The notes: generated by a model not told the origin, from the sequence alone. DNA of 56,174 nucleotides from CAZFLM01 sp964519955 (GCA_964519955.1 CAZFLM010000044.1:1-56174); one strand, 5' to 3'. Counted from the stretch's first letter, positions 31,672 through 41,045 are shown. Program-made: numbers and translations.

Positions 31672-34464
31672 TCAGGAGGAGGCTGGACGGTTCCTCTTCC
31701 GCGGCTTGGGGCCACCCACTATCTCCAGCTCAGTGAGGTGGTCGAGGCAGGACACGTCGGTGACCGGGGTGTCGGTGATGTCCAAGATGCGCAGACCATG
31801 GAGACCCGCGAGCGGCGAGAGATCGGTGACGGGAGTTCCAGCGAGCCAGAGCCACCGAAGGCGGGCAAGTCCGCTGAGCGGCGACAGATCGGAGCACGGC
31901 GTCGCCGCGAGCGCCAACTCGATCAGACCAGATAGAGCCCGTACGGGAGCGAGCTGTGAGACCGGGGTGTTCGTGAGCCAGAGCGAGAGCATATCGGCAG
32001 CGCCCGCCAAGGGCGATACGTCCGATACCTGCGTGCCAATCAACCCCACGCGCTGGAGAGCAGTCAGGTGCGCCAGCGGCGACAGATCACGGACCTGGGT
32101 GCCATCGACCGAGAGGTAGGTAATGCCCTCCAGTGCCGCTAGCGGCGACAGATCGGTGATGTCCGTGCTGTCGAACGACAGGCGTTGGAGGGCCGTCAGT
32201 CCAGCCAGCGGAGATAGGTCCGAGACCCATGTGCTATCGGCAAACAGAGTGTGCAACTGAGCCAGTCCGCCAAGTGGGGATAGGTCGGAGACCGACGTCC
32301 CAGTGACATTGAGTGACCTCAGCCCCGCCATCCCACTGAGGGGGGACAGGTCTGTGACGGCGCATGACGTGAGAGCAAGATCGGTCAGGGCCGAGGCCGC
32401 CTCCAGAAACCGCGCGTCGCGTATCAGGCATCCCCGCAGGCAGAGGCTCCGGATCCCCGGAAGCGACGCAACACGCGCACAGGCTTGCGCCGACGCTGAG
32501 CGGAGCACGACGGCCGAGCGCGGCTCGGTGCGCATCACCTCGATAAGCGCACCAAGTGCCAGATCGACCTCAGCGCTCTGCACCATCACCCGAGAGAGGT
32601 CGCCCGCGTCCTGGTCTGCGCCATACTGCACCGACTCCCACCACCATGCCTGCTGAAAGACCTTGCGGCGCTGCTCCTCCGCGAGAGGCGAATACGGGTT
32701 CGTGGCGACGCGTACCGCCGTACCGAGTACCGCGTCCCCGTTATCGCGCTCGCGCACATCTCCGAACAGCGTGTCCAGCAGCGTCTCGTCCCACTCGTCC
32801 TCTTCGCGCAGGAGCTGGAACAGGAACAGGATCGGCTCGGCCCACTCCTCGTGCCCGGCCCACTCGTGCAGGTCGGCGCGGCTGGGGTCGGTCGCCGTGC
32901 CCCTGAACCACGAGGGCTTGGTGACATGCGCGTGCAAGTAGGCGCCCGCGAAGTACTCCATGAACGAGAGGTGGACGAAGGCGAAGTGCGTCTCCGTGCG
33001 GGGCAGGAGCAGGCCGCTGCGCCGCGCCACGTAGTCCAGGAAGCGCTTCGCGATGTCCGGCGCAGCGTCGCCGTGCCTCGGGCGGGCAGCGGCCTCCAGC
33101 CAGCCCTGCACTTCGTCGCGGCTTGCCAGGACGGAGGCATCGTCTCTGGTGCGGCGCTTCTGCATGTCGTAGCCGACGCGGGCCAGCCACGAGCGCTTCT
33201 CGCTGTAGGTGTACTCCTCCAGCGCATCCAGCTTACGGAATGCGTCGATGCCGCCCAGGTACGCCTTGGTGATCTCCTCGTACAGGTACGCCTTGCCATG
33301 CGGCAGCACCGTGCGGTTGCGGTGCACCAGCACCATCATCGTCAACAGGTTGGGCACCCGCGCCAGTTCCATCGTGTCCGGCGCGCCGCGCACCGCCTTG
33401 ATGAAGTCCGCCGCGTTCCGGTCGTCGGCCTTCGCCCGGCTGTCGCGGATGGCGTACCAGTTGGTGGCGAAGCGGGCCACCTGGTCATCGTTGAAGGGCG
33501 CGATAAAGACCTCCCCTACCGACAGCAGGCCCTCGACGTGTGAGCGGACCAGCGCCTCCAGATGCTCCCCAATGCGCTCTAGCTCACGCTCGGTCTGACT
33601 TCCCCTGTTGATGATGAGGCGGCGGTCCCAGATGCAGCCGGAGGAGCGGGCTGGGCGCTGGATGACTCTGCCCTCATCGTCGTCCGCCTCCATCGTCGCC
33701 AGTTCAGTAGTTGGTTCGTCAGGCTCTAGCGGGAGTTCATCGCCGACCTCGTCGCCGGCTTCTCGCAGGCCCGGCGCACCGAGCACGCGGAAATGCGCCT
33801 CTCGGTACCCCAAGATGCGCGAGGTCAGCAGCCATCGGCACCGTCCGTACCGGATCATGCCCGCTTGTATGGCACGGCGCAGACGGCGCCGCAACCGCAG
33901 GGGCATGATCTCGTCGTACCCGTCCAGCATGACGAGGGCCTGGCCGCTGCGCAGAAGCGCCTCGCAGTCCACATCCTTCAGCGGCTCGGCGACGGGGTGC
34001 TGCATGAAGGCGTGCCAGAGCGTGTCCCAGTCCTTCACCTCGGACAGGTCCAGCTCGCGCAGCACCATGGGGAACGGGACGAGGCGGCCGATGGCGTCGG
34101 ATAGCCCGCCGTTGTCGTGGAAGGTGAGCCGGTAGGCAAGCCAGCTCACGAGCGTGCTCTTGCCGCAGCCGGGGTCGCCCAGAACGACCAGGCGCGGGTG
34201 TTCCTTCAGGTACGCGTGCAGCTCGAACGTGTCCCGCAGCGTATCGTTGTCGGCCTTCGGCTCGATGAGGCGCTCGCTGAGCCGCGGGGCCACGAACAGG
34301 CGCTCGATGGGCAGGTCCGGCGTGTCCCAGATGGCGGTGAGGCCGAGGAAGCGGATGTAGCCGTGCCAATCCGATACGCTGGTGAAGTAGCGCAGGATGC
34401 GGCGGTCATTGAAGGGGTTGATCCAGCCCTCGGGCAGGATGTCACCGGATATGGTTTGCGTCAT
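31672..34464 (-). CDS. NACHT NTPase with C-terminal leucine-rich repeats (bacterial NLR-like)
   Basis: The 930-residue product has a short N-terminal region (1-90). A STAND/NACHT NTPase follows: Walker A GDPGCGKST at 96-104, Walker B LVMLDGYDE around D181, and downstream LLTSRILGYRE and FIAPFNDDQVARF. A helical linker runs to about 680. Ten leucine-rich repeats of 21-23 residues then run from about 685 to 925, most with the core T-x-V-x-DLSPLAGL. No transmembrane segment is seen. No nuclease, TIR or protease effector is recognisable. NACHT proteins defend bacteria against phage, and the LRR array would be the sensor. Its start overlaps the KAP NTPase stop by ATGA, so the two are a coupled operon. 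Confidence 0.9.
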   Translation of the reverse strand: MTQTISGDILPEGWINPFNDRRILRYFTSVSDWHGYIRFLGLTAIWDTPDLPIERLFVAPRLSERLIEPKADNDTLRDTFELHAYLKEHPRLVVLGDPGCGKSTLVSWLAYRLTFHDNGGLSDAIGRLVPFPMVLRELDLSEVKDWDTLWHAFMQHPVAEPLKDVDCEALLRSGQALVMLDGYDEIMPLRLRRRLRRAIQAGMIRYGRCRWLLTSRILGYREAHFRVLGAPGLREAGDEVGDELPLEPDEPTTELATMEADDDEGRVIQRPARSSGCIWDRRLIINRGSQTERELERIGEHLEALVRSHVEGLLSVGEVFIAPFNDDQVARFATNWYAIRDSRAKADDRNAADFIKAVRGAPDTMELARVPNLLTMMVLVHRNRTVLPHGKAYLYEEITKAYLGGIDAFRKLDALEEYTYSEKRSWLARVGYDMQKRRTRDDASVLASRDEVQGWLEAAARPRHGDAAPDIAKRFLDYVARRSGLLLPRTETHFAFVHLSFMEYFAGAYLHAHVTKPSWFRGTATDPSRADLHEWAGHEEWAEPILFLFQLLREEDEWDETLLDTLFGDVRERDNGDAVLGTAVRVATNPYSPLAEEQRRKVFQQAWWWESVQYGADQDAGDLSRVMVQSAEVDLALGALIEVMRTEPRSAVVLRSASAQACARVASLPGIRSLCLRGCLIRDARFLEAASALTDLALTSCAVTDLSPLSGMAGLRSLNVTGTSVSDLSPLGGLAQLHTLFADSTWVSDLSPLAGLTALQRLSFDSTDITDLSPLAALEGITYLSVDGTQVRDLSPLAHLTALQRVGLIGTQVSDVSPLAGAADMLSLWLTNTPVSQLAPVRALSGLIELALAATPCSDLSPLSGLARLRWLWLAGTPVTDLSPLAGLHGLRILDITDTPVTDVSCLDHLTELEIVGGPKPRKRNRPASS

Positions 34465-35834
34465 AGGGATCGGTACCGGGCGAGCTCGGTATCTGTCAGT
34501 CGGCCAAGCTCGACAACAAGATTCTGCACCCGAAGGTACCCCTCGTGCAAGGGGTCTGGGTAGGTCGACGCAAGTTGGGCACTCGACGGGCCGGGCTCCT
34601 TGTCATCCTGTGCCTTGGCCCGGGCGACGGGCCTCAGACTTGCCAACGTTGGGTGCAGCCCGGCGGTCTCCTGTGGAGGGTTCTTGGCCCACGGCAGCAG
34701 CACGCTCTCGTAGAAGCCAGGCTCGACCTGCAAGATGCGGTAGATGGGCTGGCACGCCTGGTAGAGGTAGGCGTACACCAGCGCGATCCTGGGGTCTCGG
34801 AACGGGTTGTCGCCCTCAGGCGGCGGCACGCGCCGCTCGTACATGCGCTCCAGCAGGTTGGCGAGGGCCTTCACACGCCGTGGGTTCGGCGCGAGGCAGC
34901 GCTCCGCCTTCGCAGCGTCCGCAACGCTGTCGAAGAACGCCCGCTTCTGCGCCAGCTTCGATTGGTCGGCGCCATTACCCACGAGCAGCGCAAGTTGCCC
35001 GCGCAGGTACTCCGCAGGCTCCGGGGGGATAGGCAGGTGCCAGATGGACTGGCATATCTTCTCCAGGTACTCGCACGCCACAACATGGTGATCGACTCCC
35101 ATGTCCTTGTACACCTTGGAGAGCCCCTGCTCCACAATCTCCGGGTTCATGCCCAGCACGAACACGCAGTTCTCGAGGTTCAGGAAAGCCTTGATGCCCT
35201 CCAGGAGCTTGTACGCAGCCTCGGGATTGCAGCGATCTAGATCGTCCACGAGGATCACGAGCCGATGAAGCCCTTTCCCGCCCGCGCCGCTGCTCACGAG
35301 CTTGCCAATCGCCTCCTGCAGGTACCGGCGTAACGACTCCGTTCCCAAGAGCGTCTCATGGCGCCCCGCCTCGTACTTCTCCCCGATCTCCTGGACCTTG
35401 GACAGGCCACCCAACCGCACCTGCTTCGCCGCGTCGTCAAAGCAAGCGAACATGGAACGAAGTGCCACATCAGTGATCTTCTTCGCTTCGTCCAGAGACC
35501 GGAGCCACGCAGACAACTGCTGCCGGATCTCGTGCAACAGCGCGATGACGGGCTGAGCCTCGTCCTGGTAGCGCCACGCCTCGAACCAGACGACGGTGGC
35601 TCGCTCGCAGTGCGGATGGCTCTCCCGAGGCCCGGGTCGCCATTCCGGAGCAGCCGCACAACGGCCAGACACATACCGCTGAAGCTGTCGCAGGAAGCTT
35701 GTCTTGCCGCTACCCCAGTCGCCACAGATCGCGAACACCTGCGGCATGGCGCACGAGTGTATCCGGTCGCCGACAGCCCGCACCAGCTTGCTGCGGTCGA
35801 GTTCGTCACGAACGGCGGGTGCGTCGCTGAGCAT
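34461..35834 (-). CDS. KAP-family P-loop NTPase without membrane segments
   Basis: The 457-residue product has Walker A GDWGSGKTS at 38-46, preceded by DRSKLVRAVGDRIHS. The KAP hallmark Walker B is LVILVDDLDRCNPEAAYKLLEGIKAFLNLENCVFVLGMNPEIV, with D197-D198. The C-terminal helical part includes NPRRVKALANLLERMY. Many KAP proteins have four membrane helices inserted between the Walker motifs; here that stretch (about 60-190) is soluble and helical. KAP NTPases include phage-exclusion proteins such as PifA. The ATG at 35834 has GAGGAG upstream. The gene ends in a 4-base overlap with the NACHT-LRR gene. Confidence 0.9.
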   Translation of the reverse strand: MLSDAPAVRDELDRSKLVRAVGDRIHSCAMPQVFAICGDWGSGKTSFLRQLQRYVSGRCAAAPEWRPGPRESHPHCERATVVWFEAWRYQDEAQPVIALLHEIRQQLSAWLRSLDEAKKITDVALRSMFACFDDAAKQVRLGGLSKVQEIGEKYEAGRHETLLGTESLRRYLQEAIGKLVSSGAGGKGLHRLVILVDDLDRCNPEAAYKLLEGIKAFLNLENCVFVLGMNPEIVEQGLSKVYKDMGVDHHVVACEYLEKICQSIWHLPIPPEPAEYLRGQLALLVGNGADQSKLAQKRAFFDSVADAAKAERCLAPNPRRVKALANLLERMYERRVPPPEGDNPFRDPRIALVYAYLYQACQPIYRILQVEPGFYESVLLPWAKNPPQETAGLHPTLASLRPVARAKAQDDKEPGPSSAQLASTYPDPLHEGYLRVQNLVVELGRLTDTELARYRSL

Positions 35835-36004
35835 CGGGGCTCTCCTCAGGGACTGGGTGTCATGGGGAGGCGCGTGGCGCGCTCCGCTACCGGTGTTCGG
35901 TATCGCCCCGCCCCATTCCTGCCCCGCCTCCCCCCGCCCAGAAGGTAATCGCCCCCTCCGTGCCGAACGCTGCACCAAGCAACCTGTCCCTGGAGCCACG
36001 TTCC

Positions 36005-37327
36005 ATGACCACGAAGCAGCAGCCGAAGCCGGAGAAAGCCGTCGTCTCGCGCCGCACCTTCCTGGGCCTCGCCGCGGGGGCCGTCGCGCTGCCCACTGTC
36101 GTGCCGGCGAGCGCGCTCGGCCGCGGCAAGCGCCTGGCGCCCAGCAACCGCATCGTCATGGGCCACATCGGCGTGGGCGGCCAGGGCATGCAGCACGTCA
36201 TCGGCGGCCCGTGGACCCAGGCCGGCGGCATGACCGGGCGCGACGACACCCAGGTCGTGGCCGTGTGCGACGCGAACAAGCAGCGCCTCGACAACGCCAA
36301 GCTGAAGGTCGACGAGCGCTACGGCACGAAGGACTGCGCCACCTACCGCGACTTCCGCGAGCTGCTGGCGCGCAAGGATATCGACGCCGTGCTCATCGCC
36401 ACGGGCGAGCGCTGGCACCCGCTCATCTCCATCGCCGCGGCCAAGGCGGGCAAGGACATCTACTGCGAGAAGCCGCTCTCCGTCACCATCGAGGAGGCGC
36501 TGGCCGTGCGCGAGACCGTCAAGCGCTGCGGCGTCGTGTTCCAGATGGGCACCCAGCAGCGCTCCAGCCACGCGTTCCGCTTCGCCTGCGAGATCGTGCG
36601 GAACAAGCGCATCGGCGACCTGCGCGAGGTCGTGGTGGGCGTATCCGGCGGCCCGTCGCTCAGCGATTGCCACCTGCCGGAGCAGCCCGTGCCGGACTGG
36701 CTGGACTACGACATGTGGCTCGGCCCCGCGCCCTGGCGGCCATACAACGAGAACATCGTCTTCGGCTGGATGGCCTTCCGCGACTTCTCCGGCGGCGAGA
36801 TGACCAACTGGGGCGCGCACCACTTCGACATCGCCCAGTGGGGCATCGGCGCGGACGAGACCGGCCCCGTGGAGATCGTGCCGCCCAACGGCAAGGACGT
36901 GAAGGTTCTCACCTACCACTACGCCAACGGGGTGATCGCCACGCGGGACCCGGAGCGCATGAGCCGCGAGTCGCCCGATGGCAACGGCGTGCTCTTCGTG
37001 GGCACCAAGGGCAAGGTGGCCGTCTGGCGCTACGACCTCATGACCTGGCCCGACGGCATCCGCAAGGTTCCCACGGGGCCGAACGAGATCCGCCTGCACG
37101 CCGCCGAGAACCACCACACCGACTTCCTGAACGCGGTCCGCACGCGCGGCGCGGTCAGCGCTCCGGCGAAGGTAGGCGCGCGCTCCATCAGCGTGTCGCA
37201 CCTGGGCAACATCGCCTACGAGCTGGGCCGCCCGGTGAAGTGGGACCCGAAGGCGGAGCAGTTCGTGAACGACCCGGAGGCCACGCGCCTGGTCTCCCGC
37301 CCGATGCGCGCGCCCTGGCATCTGTAG
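36005..37327 (+). CDS. Tat-exported Gfo/Idh/MocA family oxidoreductase
   Basis: The 440-residue product has a Tat signal (SRRTFLGLAAGAVALPTVVPASA, residues 15-37). The nucleotide-binding GHIGVGGQGMQHVI follows, and the catalytic EKP motif is in YCEKPLSVTIEEAL. The C-terminal part contains GGEMTNWGAHHFDIAQWGIG. The family oxidises sugars or sugar derivatives with bound NAD(P). It is the first of four exported-protein genes on the plus strand with gaps of about 30 bases. The ATG at 36005 is chosen because it gives the Tat signal with GGAG about eleven bases upstream; a GTG at 35960 is less likely. It is divergent from the KAP gene. Confidence 0.9.
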   Translation: MTTKQQPKPEKAVVSRRTFLGLAAGAVALPTVVPASALGRGKRLAPSNRIVMGHIGVGGQGMQHVIGGPWTQAGGMTGRDDTQVVAVCDANKQRLDNAKLKVDERYGTKDCATYRDFRELLARKDIDAVLIATGERWHPLISIAAAKAGKDIYCEKPLSVTIEEALAVRETVKRCGVVFQMGTQQRSSHAFRFACEIVRNKRIGDLREVVVGVSGGPSLSDCHLPEQPVPDWLDYDMWLGPAPWRPYNENIVFGWMAFRDFSGGEMTNWGAHHFDIAQWGIGADETGPVEIVPPNGKDVKVLTYHYANGVIATRDPERMSRESPDGNGVLFVGTKGKVAVWRYDLMTWPDGIRKVPTGPNEIRLHAAENHHTDFLNAVRTRGAVSAPAKVGARSISVSHLGNIAYELGRPVKWDPKAEQFVNDPEATRLVSRPMRAPWHL

Positions 37328-37357
37328 AGGCGCCAGCGGACACACAGGAGCCACAAG

Positions 37358-38695
37358 ATGCCGCACGACTTCACGAGACGCGCTTTGCTCTGCCGGTCCG
37401 CCCGGTTTGCCGCGGGTGTAGCGGCTGGGGGACTCGGTGCCTGCGTGCCGGCGCTGGGCCAGGGGCAGGATGCGTTCCAGAACTGGCTACAGACCGCGTG
37501 GCAGTGCCGAGATCGCCAGGACTGGGAAGGGTGCGAGCGAGCGCTGTTGAGTGCCCGCCGGCTTCGCCGCCTCGATGAAGGCCAGCTCCGCGCGCTGACG
37601 TTCGCGCAGTTGCGCGCCAAGCACTTCGACGCCGCCTTCGCGACGGCGACCGAGAACGCGCGCGCCAACCCGTGCGTGGCCAGCTACGCCAACATGGTGG
37701 ACGCATCCATCGACTACCAGGACTTCGCCGCCGCCCGGCGTCACCTGCGCATACTGGACGAGCATAAGGCCGACTGGGGCGAGTTCGCGAATGCGATCAA
37801 CCTGTTCAGGGACAAGGTGATCACACGCGCGAATGAGATCAGCTACGAGTTTGACGCCGTCCGCTACCCGCAGGGGTACGCGGCCGGCGTCGTGCCGGCG
37901 TTCCTGCCGTCCGATCACGTGCCCTACCAGAAGGTTAGTTGGGAGGTGCGCAACGGCCTGAAGCATGAGATCAAGCAGGCCGGCGACATCAAGTACCTTC
38001 TGGTCACGCCCCGCGGACGTGACCCGTTTCAGGTGGTCTGCCAGGTCGAGCGGCACGCACTGACGTACATGCCCCTAATCCGCAAGCGGGGCGGATGGAC
38101 GATACCCAAGAGCATCGAGCCGTACCTGGGCAAGTCGTCTGGCGTCGATCCGACAACGGACCTGGCGCGATCGGTTGCGTCCAAGCTCAAAAGGTCAACC
38201 CTCCTCCACACCATCCAGAGCGTGCTCGACTGGTGTAAGGAGAGCTTCACCTACGACCCCAGCACGGACCCGATCGTCAACGACTCAGAGGCGATGCTGA
38301 AGACGCACCGAGGCGTCTGCATGCCCACCGCCCGAGCGGCCGTCGCGCTCCACCGTGCCGCAGGAGTGCCCGCAAGAGAGGTCCGCGGCTTCTCGATACT
38401 TAAGGAGGGTACGCAGCTCGCGTGGCACTCGTGGCACGAGGTGTACATCGGCGGCGTGGGCTGGGTGCCTGTTGAGATCGGGTGGCCTGTCGGCAACTCG
38501 ATCACCTGCTTCATACGCCACTACTCGGCCCTCGCGCCCGACTCGCTGATGCCTTTCCCGTGGAGCCAGTTCTACAAGTCCAGCATCGAGAGGTTCACCA
38601 TCTCGAAGGAACGGCAGTACCTGCCGGCCACAGACCCCGAAGACGCGATCCGTCCTGAGGCGGGGGCAGGCGATTCAGCAAGGGACGGCCGGTAG
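37358..38695 (+). CDS. Exported transglutaminase-like protein
   Basis: The 445-residue product has a Tat- or Sec-type signal (FTRRALLCRSARFAAGVAAGG; about 1-30). A helical repeat-like region follows to about 140, then a transglutaminase-like cysteine-protease fold. The catalytic Cys is C321 (RGVCMPTARAAVALHRAAGVPARE) and His is H360 (WHEVYIGGVGWVPVE). The third position is E373 where most family members have Asp. The family cleaves or forms amide bonds, sometimes in cell-wall or peptide processing. It is separated by 30 bases from the oxidoreductase gene and by 33 from a glycoside hydrolase gene. GGAG lies eight bases before the ATG. Confidence 0.8.
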   Translation: MPHDFTRRALLCRSARFAAGVAAGGLGACVPALGQGQDAFQNWLQTAWQCRDRQDWEGCERALLSARRLRRLDEGQLRALTFAQLRAKHFDAAFATATENARANPCVASYANMVDASIDYQDFAAARRHLRILDEHKADWGEFANAINLFRDKVITRANEISYEFDAVRYPQGYAAGVVPAFLPSDHVPYQKVSWEVRNGLKHEIKQAGDIKYLLVTPRGRDPFQVVCQVERHALTYMPLIRKRGGWTIPKSIEPYLGKSSGVDPTTDLARSVASKLKRSTLLHTIQSVLDWCKESFTYDPSTDPIVNDSEAMLKTHRGVCMPTARAAVALHRAAGVPAREVRGFSILKEGTQLAWHSWHEVYIGGVGWVPVEIGWPVGNSITCFIRHYSALAPDSLMPFPWSQFYKSSIERFTISKERQYLPATDPEDAIRPEAGAGDSARDGR

Positions 38696-38728
38696 CAGCA
38701 TCCGCTCAGCCTCGCTCGGAGACACCCG

Positions 38729-39805
38729 ATGCGCCCAGCAGCAGCGCTCGTCCTCACCCTCTGGGCGCTCGCCGGCATGCTGGCGGGCGCCCATGCCATG
38801 CCGGAGCGGCGCATCCCCTTCCAGAAGGGGTTCAGCTTCGCCTCGTGGACCGCGGATGGCTACCTGAGCGCGGACGCTGATGAGCAGTTGGCGGAGATGA
38901 AGGCCGCGGGCGTGCGCTGGGTGTCGCTCGTCACGCTCTGGCAGCAGGCGACGACGACCGCCACCGATATCCATCCCGCGCCGCCCTGGACGCCGACCGA
39001 CGAGAGCTTGCGCCACGCCATCAGCCAGGCACACCGGCTCGGCCTGCGCGTCATGCTCAAGCCGCAGGTCGACCTGGCGGACGGGAAGTGGCGCGGCGAG
39101 ATCGAGTTCGGCGCGGAGGCGGACTGGCAGGCGTGGTTCGCCTCGTACCGCGCGTTCGTCGGGCACTACGCCGACCTGGCCGCGCGGGAGAAGGTGGACC
39201 AGCTCTGCATCGGCGTGGAGCTGGAGCGCACCCAGGCACGCGAGGCGGAGTGGCGCGCGGTCATTGCGTCGGTGCGCAAGCGGTACCGCGGCCCGCTGAC
39301 CTACGCGGCGAACTGGAGCAGCGCCCACGCCATCGCCTGGTGGGACGCGCTCGATGCGATCGGCGTGGATGCCTACTACCCCCTGGCGCAGACCGGCGGG
39401 CGCACTGTGGAGGAGCTGAAGGCCGGCTGGCAGCCGCACCTGCAGCGCCTCCGCGACCTGCAGGCCCGCTTCCGCAAACCCATCCTCTTCACCGAGATCG
39501 GCTACCGCAGCAGCTCCCGCGCGGCCATCGAGCCGTGGGAGTGGGCGCTGCCGCAGCCGGTCTCCCTCGACGAGCAGGCCCACCTCTACCAGGCGACCTT
39601 GGAGACGTTCTGGGACGAGCCCTGGTTCGCGGGCGCCTACTGGTGGCTCTGGGAGGTGCACCCGCGCCCCGAGCCCGCCGCCGACCACGGCTACACCATC
39701 CGCGGGAAGCCGGCCCTCGACGTGCTCAAGGCGTTCTACGCGAAGCCGCGCAAGGCCCCCGCAGCCGCCCCCGGCACACTTCAGCGGCCGCCTGCCCGCC
39801 GCTGA
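38729..39805 (+). CDS. Exported TIM-barrel glycoside hydrolase, GH113-like
   Basis: The 358-residue product has a signal peptide (MRPAAALVLTLWALAGMLAGAHA) and a full TIM barrel. Its N-terminal strand and helix are KGFSFASWTADGYLSADADEQLAEMKAAGVRWVSLV. The acid/base Glu would be E164 (CIGVELERT) and the nucleophile E256 (LFTEIGYRS). The order and spacing fit GH113 beta-mannanases and related TIM-barrel enzymes. The likely substrate is a mannose- or glucose-linked glycan, not proven. The last codons and stop lie within the left and right arms of a strong hairpin (39773-39813). Confidence 0.8.
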   Translation: MRPAAALVLTLWALAGMLAGAHAMPERRIPFQKGFSFASWTADGYLSADADEQLAEMKAAGVRWVSLVTLWQQATTTATDIHPAPPWTPTDESLRHAISQAHRLGLRVMLKPQVDLADGKWRGEIEFGAEADWQAWFASYRAFVGHYADLAAREKVDQLCIGVELERTQAREAEWRAVIASVRKRYRGPLTYAANWSSAHAIAWWDALDAIGVDAYYPLAQTGGRTVEELKAGWQPHLQRLRDLQARFRKPILFTEIGYRSSSRAAIEPWEWALPQPVSLDEQAHLYQATLETFWDEPWFAGAYWWLWEVHPRPEPAADHGYTIRGKPALDVLKAFYAKPRKAPAAAPGTLQRPPARR

Positions 39806-39813
39806 AGTGTGCC
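39773..39813 (+). terminator. Stop-codon-spanning hairpin after the GH113-like gene
   Basis: GGCACACTTCAGCGG (39773-39787) pairs perfectly with CCGCTGAAGTGTGCC (39799-39813), a 15-bp stem with an 11-base loop. The stop codon of the upstream gene lies inside the right arm. The alkaline phosphatase start is only 25 bases further on, so the hairpin could attenuate read-through into that gene. Confidence 0.75.
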
Positions 39814-39837
39814 ATCATAGGGCAGGAGGTGTGTCTC

Positions 39838-40983
39838 ATGCTTACTGCCAAGAAGCTCCGGCTCGTCCTCGCAGCCGCTCTGCTCCTCGCCACGCTGTCC
39901 GCCCAGGCCGCCCCGCGCCCGAGGAACGTCATCCTGCTCATCGGCGACGGCATGGGCCTCGCGCACGTCAGCCTCGCGCGGCTCTCGTCCGGCGACCCCG
40001 CCACGGTACTGCAGATGGACTCCATGCGCTACGCCGCGTTCGTCAAGACCCAGTCGGCGGACCCGGAGAAGGGCCGCGGCATCATCACGGATTCGGCCGC
40101 GTCGGCCACCGCGCTAGCCACGGGCTACAAGACGAAGAACGGGATGCTGGGCGTGCTGCCGGACGGCAAGCCGGTCAGGAGTATCCTGGAGGCCGCCCAG
40201 GGCATCGGCAAGTCGGTAGGCCTGGTGACCACGGTGACAATAACGCACGCGACGCCGGCTGGGTTCGGCGCGCACGAGGCCGCCCGCGGCGACGAGGACG
40301 CCATCGCGCCGCAGTACCTGGCGAAGCGCATCGACGTGCTGCTGGGCGGCGGAGAGCAGTTCTTCCTGCCCAAGTCGGCCAAGGACAGCAAGCGCAAGGA
40401 TGAGCGGGACCTACTCGCCGAAGCGCGCAAGGCCGGCTACACCGTGGCCCGCACCGCCGACGAGTTGGCCAAGGCGAACGGCAAGCGCCTGCTCGGCCTC
40501 TTCGAACTGGGGTACCTGACCACCAACCCGCCGGAGCCGTCGCTCGCGGACATGGCGTCGAAGGCGATCGAGATGCTCGCGCGCAACCAGCGCGGCTTCT
40601 TCGTGATGATCGAGGGTGGGCAGATCGACAGCGGCGGCCACGCCAACAACGAGGCCGTGGTGCTCAAGCAGACGCTCGACTTCGACGAGGCCGTGGGCGT
40701 CGCGCTGAAGTTCGCCCGCGAGCGCGGCGACACGCTGGTCCTCGTGACCGCCGACCACGAGACGGGTGGCCTCTCGCTCGTCAGCCCGCCGAGCACCAGC
40801 AAGGCCGAGTTCCACAGCGCCTGGGGCACCAAGGGGCACTCCGCGATCGCCGTCCCGCTCCTGGCCGACGGTCCCGGCGCCGAGCGATTCTCGGGTGTCT
40901 ACGACAACACGGACATCCCGAAGCGCATCGCCGACCTGTGGCGCGTGAAGCTCGGCGAGCTGCCCGCCGGCGACGCAAAGTAG
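39838..40983 (+). CDS. phoA: Exported alkaline phosphatase
   Basis: The 381-residue product has a signal peptide (ending LSAQA, about 24). It has the alkaline phosphatase core: VILLIGDGMG (metal), DSAASATALATGYK with nucleophile Ser86, EGGQIDSGGHANN, TADHETGG and KGHSAIAVPL (metal ligands). It hydrolyses phosphomonoesters in the periplasm to release phosphate. A GCAGGAGG ribosome site lies about eight bases before ATG 39838; longer frames through the preceding terminator are rejected. The family call is firm; the symbol phoA is by family. Confidence 0.9.
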   Translation: MLTAKKLRLVLAAALLLATLSAQAAPRPRNVILLIGDGMGLAHVSLARLSSGDPATVLQMDSMRYAAFVKTQSADPEKGRGIITDSAASATALATGYKTKNGMLGVLPDGKPVRSILEAAQGIGKSVGLVTTVTITHATPAGFGAHEAARGDEDAIAPQYLAKRIDVLLGGGEQFFLPKSAKDSKRKDERDLLAEARKAGYTVARTADELAKANGKRLLGLFELGYLTTNPPEPSLADMASKAIEMLARNQRGFFVMIEGGQIDSGGHANNEAVVLKQTLDFDEAVGVALKFARERGDTLVLVTADHETGGLSLVSPPSTSKAEFHSAWGTKGHSAIAVPLLADGPGAERFSGVYDNTDIPKRIADLWRVKLGELPAGDAK

Positions 40984-41045
40984 CAGAACGTGTAACCTAT
41001 CGCCCGCCCGCTCCGTAGTCGTGAACGAAACACAGGACGAATCCC

